Shown here: positions 1-6,094 of the stretch, one piece after another
How positions within the stretch are numbered: the first letter of the stretch is position 1
Layout of the letters: each line of letters opens with the position of its first letter
DNA from: CAVVWJ01 sp964475685
GTDB lineage: Bacteria > Gemmatimonadota > Gemmatimonadetes > Gemmatimonadales > GWC2-71-9
Assembly: GCA_964475685.1 (NCBI GenBank)
Contig: CAYYXP010000233.1
Location: 1 to 12,921, forward strand
Length of the DNA: 12,921 nt
Direction of reading: 5' to 3'
Program-made: the position numbers and the translations under genes
The notes under the pieces: generated by a model
What the model saw: the letters and a program-made list of their open reading frames with translations, nothing else
The model's database searches: none
What the model was told of the DNA's origin: nothing

Positions 1-1
1 G

Positions 2-1654
2 AAGCTGCTCGAGGCCGAGCTTGTCGCCTCGAAGCGCCCTGCAATCGCAACGTCGATCCTCCGGCCGGTGCGACGGGAGGTGGAGTCGTTCCGCTTCAGC
101 ACTGTGCGGCTCGATGTTCGGGAGAACACCACCAGGCTCAACGCCGCGCTTGCCGATCTCTGGCGCGCGACGACGGGAGGCGGCCGCGGCGATCCTCCCG
201 CCCCCTATTCCGGGGAGTGGCGCGCCTGGCTTGCCGGCGAGCTGGCCCGACCGCTCGTGCCGGGCACCGCGCCAGTCGCCCTCCCCGCCGACTCGGAGGA
301 GACGCTCGGGATGTTCCGGGTGGTGCGTCAGCTGCGCGACGAGATCGACCGGGAGGCCTTCGGAGCCTTCGTGCTCAGCATGACACGGAGCGTGAGTGAC
401 GTGTTCGGCGCCTACCTGCTCGCGAAACAGGGGGGACTCTTCGCCGACAGCGCCGGGATCGAGAGCTGCACCCTCCCGGTCGTGCCGCTCTTCGAGACGA
501 TCGAAGACCTCCAGCGCGCGCCCGCCATCATGCGCGAGCTGCTCAACGTCCCGCTGGTCCGGCGGAGCGTTCGGGCCCAGGGCGGCGTGCAGGAGGTCAT
601 GATCGGCTATTCGGACTCCAACAAGGACGGCGGGTTCCTCGCCTCGAACTGGGAACTGTACAAGGCGCAGATCAAGCTGACCCGGCTCGGCCAGGAGAGC
701 GGCGTGCCCATCGCCTTCTTCCACGGGCGCGGAGGGTCGGTGAGCCGAGGCGGCGCGCCGACCGGCCGGGCCATCGCCGCGCAACCCGCGGGCTCGATTC
801 GCGGGAGGATGCGCATCACGGAGCAGGGCGAGGTCGTCTCCTACAAGTACGCCAACCGAGGCACCGCGCAGTACCAGATCGAGCTGCTCGCCTCCAGCGT
901 CGTCGAGCACACGCTCAAGTCCGAGCGCGAGGAGGCGCTGGCGCCCTCGGCCGAGTTCGACGAAGGGATGGAGGCGCTCTCGGGCGCTGCGCAGGCGGCC
1001 TACCGCCGGCTGACCGACCATCCCGACCTGCTGACCTATTTCCAGAGCGCGAGCCCGCTCGAGGAAATCTCCCTGCTCAACATGGGCTCGCGTCCGGCGC
1101 GCCGCTTCGGGGCGCGGTCGCTCGGCGACCTCCGGGCGATTCCCTGGGTGTTCGCTTGGTCGCAGAACCGCCACTTCGTCCCCGGCTGGTTCGGGTTCGG
1201 GAGCGGCGTACTGACGTTTCTGCAGGTCCGCGGCGAGCGCGGCTCCGCGCTGATCCAGCGGATGTTCAGGGACTCCCGCCTCTTCCGGCTGATCGTGGAC
1301 GAGGTCGAGAAGACGCTCGCTTACGTTGATCTCACACTGGCGGGCGAGTATGCGGACCTCGTGTCCGATGCGCGGGTGCGCGACGAGATATTCGCGATGA
1401 TCGAGGAGGAGTACCACAAGAGTGTGGAGGCGGCTCTCCGGATCAGCGGCGGGAGCGAGTTGAACGAGCGGTTCCCGAGATTCCGGCGGAGGCTGGCAAG
1501 GCGGATGGGAACGATGAATCAGATCTCGCGGCAGCAGATCGAGCTGCTGCGCCGGTTCCGCGAGTCCGGCGGCGACCGGACCCAGGAGGAGCAGCTCTCG
1601 GCGCTACTCCTCTCCATTAACTGCATTGCGGCGGGCTTCGGGGCGACGGGATAG
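2..1654 (+). CDS. ppc: Phosphoenolpyruvate carboxylase, C-terminal part (5' partial)
   Basis: PEPC carboxylates phosphoenolpyruvate with bicarbonate to oxaloacetate, an anaplerotic cytosolic reaction. The frame is open at the left edge; about 550 residues are visible against roughly 880-930 in the family, so the N-terminal third, including the catalytic His138 region, lies outside. Visible signatures are GYSDSNKDGG (its Lys at 623-625, equivalent to E. coli K546), FHGRGGSVSRGGAP (His 722-724, Arg 728-730, Arg 746-748; E. coli H579, R581, R587), GSRPARR, RAIPWVFAWSQNR and the C-terminal IAAG-x-x-x-TG. The distance from the K546 equivalent to the stop (343 residues) matches E. coli (337). By eye alignment, two residues of the aspartate-inhibitor site differ: K773 is Tyr (1322-1324) and N881 is Ala (1643-1645), while R587 and R832 are kept. 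The 3' end overlaps convergent rlmN by 51 bp. The family call is very secure; allosteric behaviour is inferred. Confidence 0.97.
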   Translation, partial: KLLEAELVASKRPAIATSILRPVRREVESFRFSTVRLDVRENTTRLNAALADLWRATTGGGRGDPPAPYSGEWRAWLAGELARPLVPGTAPVALPADSEETLGMFRVVRQLRDEIDREAFGAFVLSMTRSVSDVFGAYLLAKQGGLFADSAGIESCTLPVVPLFETIEDLQRAPAIMRELLNVPLVRRSVRAQGGVQEVMIGYSDSNKDGGFLASNWELYKAQIKLTRLGQESGVPIAFFHGRGGSVSRGGAPTGRAIAAQPAGSIRGRMRITEQGEVVSYKYANRGTAQYQIELLASSVVEHTLKSEREEALAPSAEFDEGMEALSGAAQAAYRRLTDHPDLLTYFQSASPLEEISLLNMGSRPARRFGARSLGDLRAIPWVFAWSQNRHFVPGWFGFGSGVLTFLQVRGERGSALIQRMFRDSRLFRLIVDEVEKTLAYVDLTLAGEYADLVSDARVRDEIFAMIEEEYHKSVEAALRISGGSELNERFPRFRRRLARRMGTMNQISRQQIELLRRFRESGGDRTQEEQLSALLLSINCIAAGFGATG

Positions 1655-2716
1655 CTCACGCCTTTTCACCTCCGTTCTCAACTGCCCGCAGGCCGCGCTG
1701 ATGTCGAGCCCGCGGCTCCGGCGGACTGTCGCCTCGATCCCCTGATTCCTGAGCCGCGCGGCAAAGCCGCGGATCCGCTCCGCCGGCGTGGGTGTGAGAT
1801 CCGGCGCTCCGCCGGGATGCAGCGGCAGGATGTTGACGAGGGCGCCGAGCCGCCGGGCGATCTTCGCAAGCCGGTCCGCGTCGGCATCGGCATCGTTGAC
1901 CCCACCGATCATCACGTACTCCAGCGTCACCCGCTTGCGGAACGACTGCGCCGCCCGGATGACCTTCTCCAGGTCATACTTCTTCTCCACCGGCATGATG
2001 GAGAGGCGCTGCGCCGAGGTGGGAGCATGAAGGGAGATGGCGAGCCGGAACTGCTCGGGGCGGCGCGCCAGTGCCTCCATGCCCGGGAGGATGCCCACCG
2101 TGGACACCGTGATGTGCCGTGCCCCGATCCCGAATCCGGCGGGGTCGTTCAGCACCGTCAGCGCGGTGTCCACTGCCTCCCAATTGAGCAGCGGCTCGCC
2201 CATCCCCATGAACACCACATTCGTCGGTGCGTCGGCGGGGTTCCGCAGGACGATTTCCCGGACCTGCCCGGTGATTTCGAATGGGGACAGGTTGCGCAGG
2301 AACCCCATGCGCCCGGTGGCGCAGAAGGCGCAACGCAGGGCGCACCCCGCCTGGGAAGAAATGCACAGGGTTCGCCGGGAACCGGACGGAATGAGGACCG
2401 ATTCGATCGCCTCGCCGTCGCCCAAGCGCCAGAGGTACTTCCGGGTGCCGTCGGCCGACTGCTGGAGGACCTCCGCCTCGAGCCGGGGCAGGGGGAGGGT
2501 CTCGTCGAGCTCGGACCGGAGCGCGACGGGGAGGTCGGTGGCGTCCTTCCACCGGGCGACCGGGGCACGCCAGAGCCTGCGTTCCAGCTGGCCGACCCGG
2601 TATCGGGGCAGCCCCCGCTCCGCCACCCACGCCCCCAGCCGCTTGCGGGCGGCGGTGGGGGACAAGTCGAGTACCGAGGCAGGCACGGTGGGTGATTTGG
2701 GGGTGGTTGCGGGCAT
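1604..2716 (-). CDS. rlmN: Dual-specificity 23S rRNA (m2A2503)/tRNA (m2A37) methyltransferase RlmN
   Basis: RlmN is a radical-SAM enzyme that methylates C2 of A2503 in 23S rRNA and A37 in some tRNAs, tuning the peptidyl-transferase exit region. The 370-residue product has the usual length. The [4Fe-4S] motif is C125-x3-C129-x2-C132 (GCALRCAFC). The two catalytic cysteines are C118 in RTLCISSQ and C343 in ISAACGQL. GMGEP (171-175), HITVSTVG and SLHAPT are further RlmN blocks. The start is the ATG at 2716: the frame stays open upstream, but residues before MPATTPK are antisense to ptsN and do not resemble RlmN. No Shine-Dalgarno precedes it; a TATCTT box ends 7 nt before the ATG, suggesting a leaderless message. 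The last 16 codons and the stop lie opposite the end of ppc. This tail, beyond the conserved ACGQLR, is Arg-rich and variable in the family. Cfr is excluded by overall similarity to housekeeping RlmN. Confidence 0.95.
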   Translation of the reverse strand: MPATTPKSPTVPASVLDLSPTAARKRLGAWVAERGLPRYRVGQLERRLWRAPVARWKDATDLPVALRSELDETLPLPRLEAEVLQQSADGTRKYLWRLGDGEAIESVLIPSGSRRTLCISSQAGCALRCAFCATGRMGFLRNLSPFEITGQVREIVLRNPADAPTNVVFMGMGEPLLNWEAVDTALTVLNDPAGFGIGARHITVSTVGILPGMEALARRPEQFRLAISLHAPTSAQRLSIMPVEKKYDLEKVIRAAQSFRKRVTLEYVMIGGVNDADADADRLAKIARRLGALVNILPLHPGGAPDLTPTPAERIRGFAARLRNQGIEATVRRSRGLDISAACGQLRTEVKRRELSRRPEARRNAVNGEE

Positions 2717-2723
2717 CGGGCCA

Positions 2724-2729
2724 AAGATA
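2724..2729 (-). promoter_or_regulatory. Candidate -10 box of a leaderless rlmN promoter
   Basis: Read on the minus strand this is TATCTT (TAnnnT), separated from the rlmN ATG by 7 nt, which would place transcription start at or beside the A of the ATG. The hexamer 17 bp upstream (2747-2752, TTAGGG) is a poor -35. There is no Shine-Dalgarno, which fits a leaderless transcript. This is inference from spacing only. Confidence 0.35.
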
Positions 2730-2771
2730 ATGCCCGGCTCCACCGGCCCTAACTCGCTTTCAGTACTCGCA

Positions 2772-2800
2772 TTGTTTCCCCTCCAGCCGACGGTTACGTT
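2772..2800 (+). promoter_or_regulatory. Candidate sigma-70-type promoter for the ptsN-aspS block
   Basis: A TTGTTT hexamer (2772-2777) and a TACGTT hexamer (2795-2800) are separated by exactly 17 bp, the canonical -35/-10 spacing. Three of six consensus positions match in each box. It lies in the 111-bp divergent gap and points toward ptsN. Predicted start of transcription is about 2807-2808, coinciding with an out-of-frame ATG at 2808. Confidence 0.4.
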
Positions 2801-2807
2801 TGTCCCC

Positions 2808-2837
2808 ATGCCCCTGCCGGCCGAGCCATGCTCCTGA
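2808..2837 (+). other. Possible 9-codon leader ORF overlapping the ptsN start
   Basis: ATG at 2808 sits 7 nt after the TACGTT box, so it could be the first codon of a leaderless transcript. It encodes MPLPAEPCS and stops with TGA at 2835-2837, 10 nt inside ptsN (ATG 2828) in another frame. Translation of the mini-ORF could deliver ribosomes to the ptsN start, which has no Shine-Dalgarno. Such short frames also arise by chance in GC-rich DNA. Confidence 0.2.
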
Positions 2838-3283
2838 CCGAGTTGCTCATACCGGACCGGATCGTGGTTCCGCTCGCCGCTACCGACAAACAAGGCGTGC
2901 TCGCGGAGTTGGCGCGGCACCTCGTGAATTGCTCGGGCGGCGGCTTCGACGAGGTGTTGGCCGCCGTCCTGGAACGGGAGGCCGTTCTCAGCACGGGAGT
3001 CGGCTTCGGAGTCGCCATTCCGCACGCGCGCTGCGGGGGGGGTCCGAATCTCACCGTCGTCAGCGGGAGCGCCGGGGCCGGAGTCGCCTACGACGCCATC
3101 GACGGCGAGCCGGTGCGGCTCTTCTTCATGATCGTGGGCCCGGAGGAATCGGCGGGCCTGCATGTAAAGCTCCTCAGTCGAATTGCCCGGCTGGTTCGGT
3201 TGGACGCGGTCCGCCGAGCGCTGATAGAGGCCCGCACCCCGGATGAGTTCCACCACGTTCTCCTCAACGCGGAATCGCGCTGA
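2828..3283 (+). CDS. ptsN: PTS EIIA domain protein, nitrogen-PTS (PtsN) type
   Basis: This 151-residue single-domain protein belongs to the PTS EIIA type-2 (mannitol/fructose/Ntr) family. Those proteins accept phosphate on a histidine from HPr or NPr, either passing it to a sugar permease or, for PtsN, regulating partners such as K+ transporters and kinases. The phospho-acceptor motif GVGFGVAIPHAR places the active histidine at residue 66 (E. coli PtsN H73). The N-terminal LLIPDRIVVPL and the C-terminal LLSRIARLVR segment are typical. There is no attached EIIB or EIIC domain and no sugar operon nearby, which favours a regulatory role. It is divergent from rlmN and 67 bp upstream of aspS, rather than beside rpoN/hpf as in Proteobacteria. 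The start at 2828 is the only ATG that gives the full domain; no Shine-Dalgarno is seen. Symbol given by domain type; orthology to E. coli ptsN is unproven. Confidence 0.85.
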   Translation: MLLTELLIPDRIVVPLAATDKQGVLAELARHLVNCSGGGFDEVLAAVLEREAVLSTGVGFGVAIPHARCGGGPNLTVVSGSAGAGVAYDAIDGEPVRLFFMIVGPEESAGLHVKLLSRIARLVRLDAVRRALIEARTPDEFHHVLLNAESR

Positions 3284-3318
3284 TACGCTCGACCCCTTTC
3301 CACCAGGCCCTCCGACCC

Positions 3319-3354
3319 ATGGCCCGTCCCTTTCTCGCGTCCCCCGCACCATGA
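3319..3354 (+). other. Possible 11-codon upstream ORF ending in ATGA at the aspS start
   Basis: ATG at 3319 opens a short frame (MARPFLASPAP) whose TGA (3352-3354) overlaps the aspS ATG (3351-3353) as ATGA, the same coupling geometry used by the downstream operon genes. It has no visible Shine-Dalgarno and neither does aspS. It may act as a leader feeding ribosomes to aspS, or be a chance frame. Confidence 0.2.
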
Positions 3355-5117
3355 GCGCCACCGCCTTCCGTTCCCACCGCTGCGGCGAGGTCACGCGGGC
3401 ACTGCTCGGGAAGGAAGTGCGTCTGGGAGGCTGGGTGCACCGGCGTCGCGACCTCGGCGGTCTCGTCTTCATCGACCTGCGCGACCGGGCCGGCCTCGTG
3501 CAGCTTTCCTGCAACCCGGCGTGGACCCCGGCGGAGATGATGACGCGCGCGGCCGAAGCGGGAACCGAGTCGGTCGTGCTGGTCAGAGGCACGGTCGAGC
3601 TTCGCCCCGAACCGTCCCGGGACGCGGGTATGATGTCGCGTGAGGTGGAGGTTCACGTCACCAGTCTCGAGGTCGTGGGACCCGCCCAGACGCCGGCGAT
3701 TCCGGTGGCGCGGAAGGAGAAAGAGGAATTGCCGGCGGAAGAGCTGCGCCTGAAGCACCGGGTCCTCGACCTCCGGCGTCCCGAGCTTCAACGCAACCTC
3801 ATTCTGCGCCACCGCCTGCTCCAGCGGGCGCGGCAGAGCCTGGCTGCGCTCGACTTTCTCGAGATCGAAACGCCGATCCTGACCAAGCCGACGCCCGAAG
3901 GGGCGCGCGACTACCTCGTCCCCAGCCGCATCCACCCCGGCGAGTTCTACGCCTTGCCCCAGAGCCCGCAGATCTACAAGCAGCTGCTGATGGTCGCGGG
4001 ATACGACCGGTACTTCCAGATCGCGCGCTGTTTCCGTGACGAGGACCTTCGCGCCGACCGGCAACCCGAGTTCACCCAGATCGATCTCGAGGCGTCGTTC
4101 GTCTCGGCGGAGGACATTCAGCGCGTCGTCGAGGGCGTCCTGGTCGACCTCTGGGCCGAGGGCGGCGCCGAGGTGGCTCGCCCCTTCCCGCGCCTCGCCT
4201 ATCGCGAGGCGATGGAGCGCTACGGGATCGACAAGCCCGATCTCCGCTTCGGCTACGAGATCCGCGATCTCACCTCCATGCTGGGCGATGATGTCGCTCC
4301 CTTCCTTGCCGAAGCCCGCGGCGCGGGCGGACGGCTCCGGGGGATCGTGGTGAGCGGAGGCGCCGCCTTCACCCGGAAGGACCTCGACGCGCTCACCGCG
4401 ACGGCGAAGGAGGCGAAGGCGGGCGGGCTGATCTGGGCCCGGCGCACGGCGGCGGGATGGGAAGGGCAGGGGGTGAAGGCCGTGGGACAGACTCTGCTCC
4501 AGCGGATCGGGGGACGCGACGGCGACCTCCTCCTTGCTGTGGCCGGCACCGACGCGGTGACCTCACCCGCATTGCACGCCGTGCGCGCGGCCCTGACCCG
4601 CCGCCCGGAGGCCACGCCGCTGACGCCGCACGCCTTCACCTGGGTGGTGGATTTCCCGCTCTTCGAGCGTGACGCCGAGACCGGCCACCACGCACCGGCC
4701 CACCATCCGTTCACGGCACCGCACCCTGACGACGTGGGGAGGCTGGAGTCCGACCCGGGGAGCTGCCGCGCGCAGCACTACGACGCGGTGTACAACGGCG
4801 CGGAGCTTGGGAGCGGCTCGATCCGGATCACCGATCCGGCGGTCCAGCGCCTGATCTTCTCGCTGCTGGGTATTCCTGAGGCCGACATCCGGCGCCGGTT
4901 CGGGTTCCTCCTCGACGGCCTTGCCGCCGGCGCGCCGCCCCACGGCGGGTTCGCCCTCGGCTTCGACCGGATCGTGATGTTTCTCGCCGAGGCCGGGTCG
5001 CTGAGAGACGTGATCGCCTTTCCCAAGACCACCGCGGCCCGCGCGCTCTTCGAGGGGGCGCCGACGGTAGTGGACCCCGCGGACCTCAGAGCGCTTCATC
5101 TCGAGGTGAAGCCGTAA
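3351..5117 (+). CDS. aspS: Aspartyl-tRNA synthetase (bacterial type)
   Basis: This 588-residue class II synthetase attaches aspartate to tRNA-Asp in the cytosol; bacterial AspRS is usually about 580-595 residues. It has an N-terminal OB-fold anticodon domain (about 1-110, with GWVHRRRDLGGLVFIDLRDR). The catalytic core includes QSPQIYKQLLMVAGYDRYFQ (205-224) and motif 2, FRDEDLRADRQPEFTQID (228-245). The bacteria-specific GAD insertion spans about 285-430. HHPFTAPHPDD and motif 3, GFALGFDRIVM (533-543, R540), close the active site. The start at 3351 gives the normal N-terminus; the frame continues upstream into ptsN without homology. Oddities: the OB-fold residue 30 is His where discriminating E. 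coli AspRS has Asn, and the usual ELGGGSIRIH-type motif reads ELGSGSIRIT. Possibly a nondiscriminating enzyme that also charges tRNA-Asn; this is inference. It lies 67 bp after ptsN and 23 bp before phoH. Confidence 0.96.
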   Translation: MSATAFRSHRCGEVTRALLGKEVRLGGWVHRRRDLGGLVFIDLRDRAGLVQLSCNPAWTPAEMMTRAAEAGTESVVLVRGTVELRPEPSRDAGMMSREVEVHVTSLEVVGPAQTPAIPVARKEKEELPAEELRLKHRVLDLRRPELQRNLILRHRLLQRARQSLAALDFLEIETPILTKPTPEGARDYLVPSRIHPGEFYALPQSPQIYKQLLMVAGYDRYFQIARCFRDEDLRADRQPEFTQIDLEASFVSAEDIQRVVEGVLVDLWAEGGAEVARPFPRLAYREAMERYGIDKPDLRFGYEIRDLTSMLGDDVAPFLAEARGAGGRLRGIVVSGGAAFTRKDLDALTATAKEAKAGGLIWARRTAAGWEGQGVKAVGQTLLQRIGGRDGDLLLAVAGTDAVTSPALHAVRAALTRRPEATPLTPHAFTWVVDFPLFERDAETGHHAPAHHPFTAPHPDDVGRLESDPGSCRAQHYDAVYNGAELGSGSIRITDPAVQRLIFSLLGIPEADIRRRFGFLLDGLAAGAPPHGGFALGFDRIVMFLAEAGSLRDVIAFPKTTAARALFEGAPTVVDPADLRALHLEVKP

Positions 5118-5132
5118 CGCGCAAGGGTGAGT

Positions 5133-5137
5133 GGAGG
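5133..5137 (+). promoter_or_regulatory. Shine-Dalgarno site of phoH
   Basis: GGAGG with a 3-nt spacer to the ATG at 5141, in the 23-bp aspS-phoH gap. It is the strongest ribosome binding site in the window and fixes the phoH start; most other genes here lack one. Confidence 0.6.
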
Positions 5138-5140
5138 CTC

Positions 5141-6094
5141 ATGCCCGACGACATCCAGCAACGCTTGTCCGCCGAAGGCGCCGACCCGCTTCTCTTCGCC
5201 GGGGTGAACGACGCCAACATCATCGAGCTGCAGCGGACGCTCGGCGTCCGCGTGTCCTTCCGGGGCGACGCCGTCAGCATCCTGGGCACCGCGGACCAGA
5301 TCGAGCGGGCGACGCTCGTGGTGCAGGGTCTTCTCGACCTGGCACGCATGGGCGAGCCGGCCACCCCGGAAGATGTCCGCCGCCTCGCCGCCGAGGGCCC
5401 CGGCACGGAGCCTCCGGCGGCGGCGGCCGACGGGAAGATCATCCTGCCCGGCCTTCGCCGCGCCATCGTTCCCAAGTCGCAGGGGCAGCGGGACTATCTT
5501 GAGGCGATCGGCGCCCACGACATCGTCGTCGGTATCGGGCCGGCCGGGACGGGCAAGACCTACCTGGCGGTGGCGAAGGCGGTCGAGGCGCTCGCGCGGC
5601 GAAGGGTCAAGCGGATCATCCTCGCCCGGCCCGCCGTCGAGGCGGGGGAATCCCTCGGCTTCCTCCCGGGCGACCTCCAGGCGAAGGTGGATCCCTACCT
5701 GCGGCCGCTGTACGACGCGCTCGAGGACATGATGCCGCACGACCGGGTCCAGCGCGCGCTGGAGACCCGGACGATCGAGATCGCGCCGCTGGCCTACATG
5801 CGCGGACGCACCCTGGCCGACGCCTTCATCATTCTCGACGAGGCGCAGAACGCCACCGGCGCCCAGATGAAGATGTTCCTCACTCGCCTGGGCGTGAACA
5901 GCAAGACCGTGGTGACCGGTGACAAGACCCAGATCGACTTGCCGCGCCGGGAGGACTCGGGGCTGGTGCAGATCGAGCGCATCCTGCCCGGCATCGAGGG
6001 AATCTCCTTCTGCTACCTGCACGAGGCCGACGTCGTCCGGCACCGACTCGTGCGCGACATCATCCGGGCCTATGCCGAGGATCAGAACGGCTGA
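5141..6094 (+). CDS. phoH: PhoH/YbeZ-family ATPase
   Basis: This 317-residue cytosolic P-loop NTPase is of the PhoH/YbeZ type. Family members are predicted RNA-acting ATPases that partner with the ribosomal-RNA maturation factor YbeY. A KH-like N-terminal region (about 15-70, LLFAGVNDANIIELQRTLGV) precedes the helicase-like PhoH domain. The Walker A motif is GPAGTGKT at residues 133-140. Walker B is AFIILDEAQN at 228-237 (D233, E234), followed by the sensor-like TVVTGDKTQIDLP. The start at 5141 is supported by a GGAGG site. The stop overlaps the next start in TGATG (1-bp overlap), so pgpH is translationally coupled to it. It opens a phoH-pgpH-ybeY-corC-corC-mgtE run. The biochemical activity of PhoH proteins remains poorly defined; the name follows the family rather than a proven phosphate-starvation role. 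Confidence 0.94.
   Translation: MPDDIQQRLSAEGADPLLFAGVNDANIIELQRTLGVRVSFRGDAVSILGTADQIERATLVVQGLLDLARMGEPATPEDVRRLAAEGPGTEPPAAAADGKIILPGLRRAIVPKSQGQRDYLEAIGAHDIVVGIGPAGTGKTYLAVAKAVEALARRRVKRIILARPAVEAGESLGFLPGDLQAKVDPYLRPLYDALEDMMPHDRVQRALETRTIEIAPLAYMRGRTLADAFIILDEAQNATGAQMKMFLTRLGVNSKTVVTGDKTQIDLPRREDSGLVQIERILPGIEGISFCYLHEADVVRHRLVRDIIRAYAEDQNG

Noticed and set aside
1655..1700. Terminator after ppc
   Set aside because: No GC stem followed by a T-run is visible; the region is rlmN coding sequence on the other strand.
3284..3318. TACGCT (3284-3289) just after the ptsN stop as an aspS promoter
   Set aside because: No matching -35 was found and the distance to the aspS ATG is about 60 nt; one weak hexamer is not enough evidence.
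3243..3350. 36-codon N-terminal extension of aspS overlapping ptsN
   Set aside because: AspRS proteins begin close to the OB-fold, as from ATG 3351; the extension is Pro/Ser/Thr-rich and overlaps ptsN in another frame.
2717..3592. N-terminal extension of the rlmN frame to 662 codons, reaching opposite ptsN and aspS
   Set aside because: The extra 292 residues lack RlmN similarity; family length and the conserved start favour the ATG at 2716.
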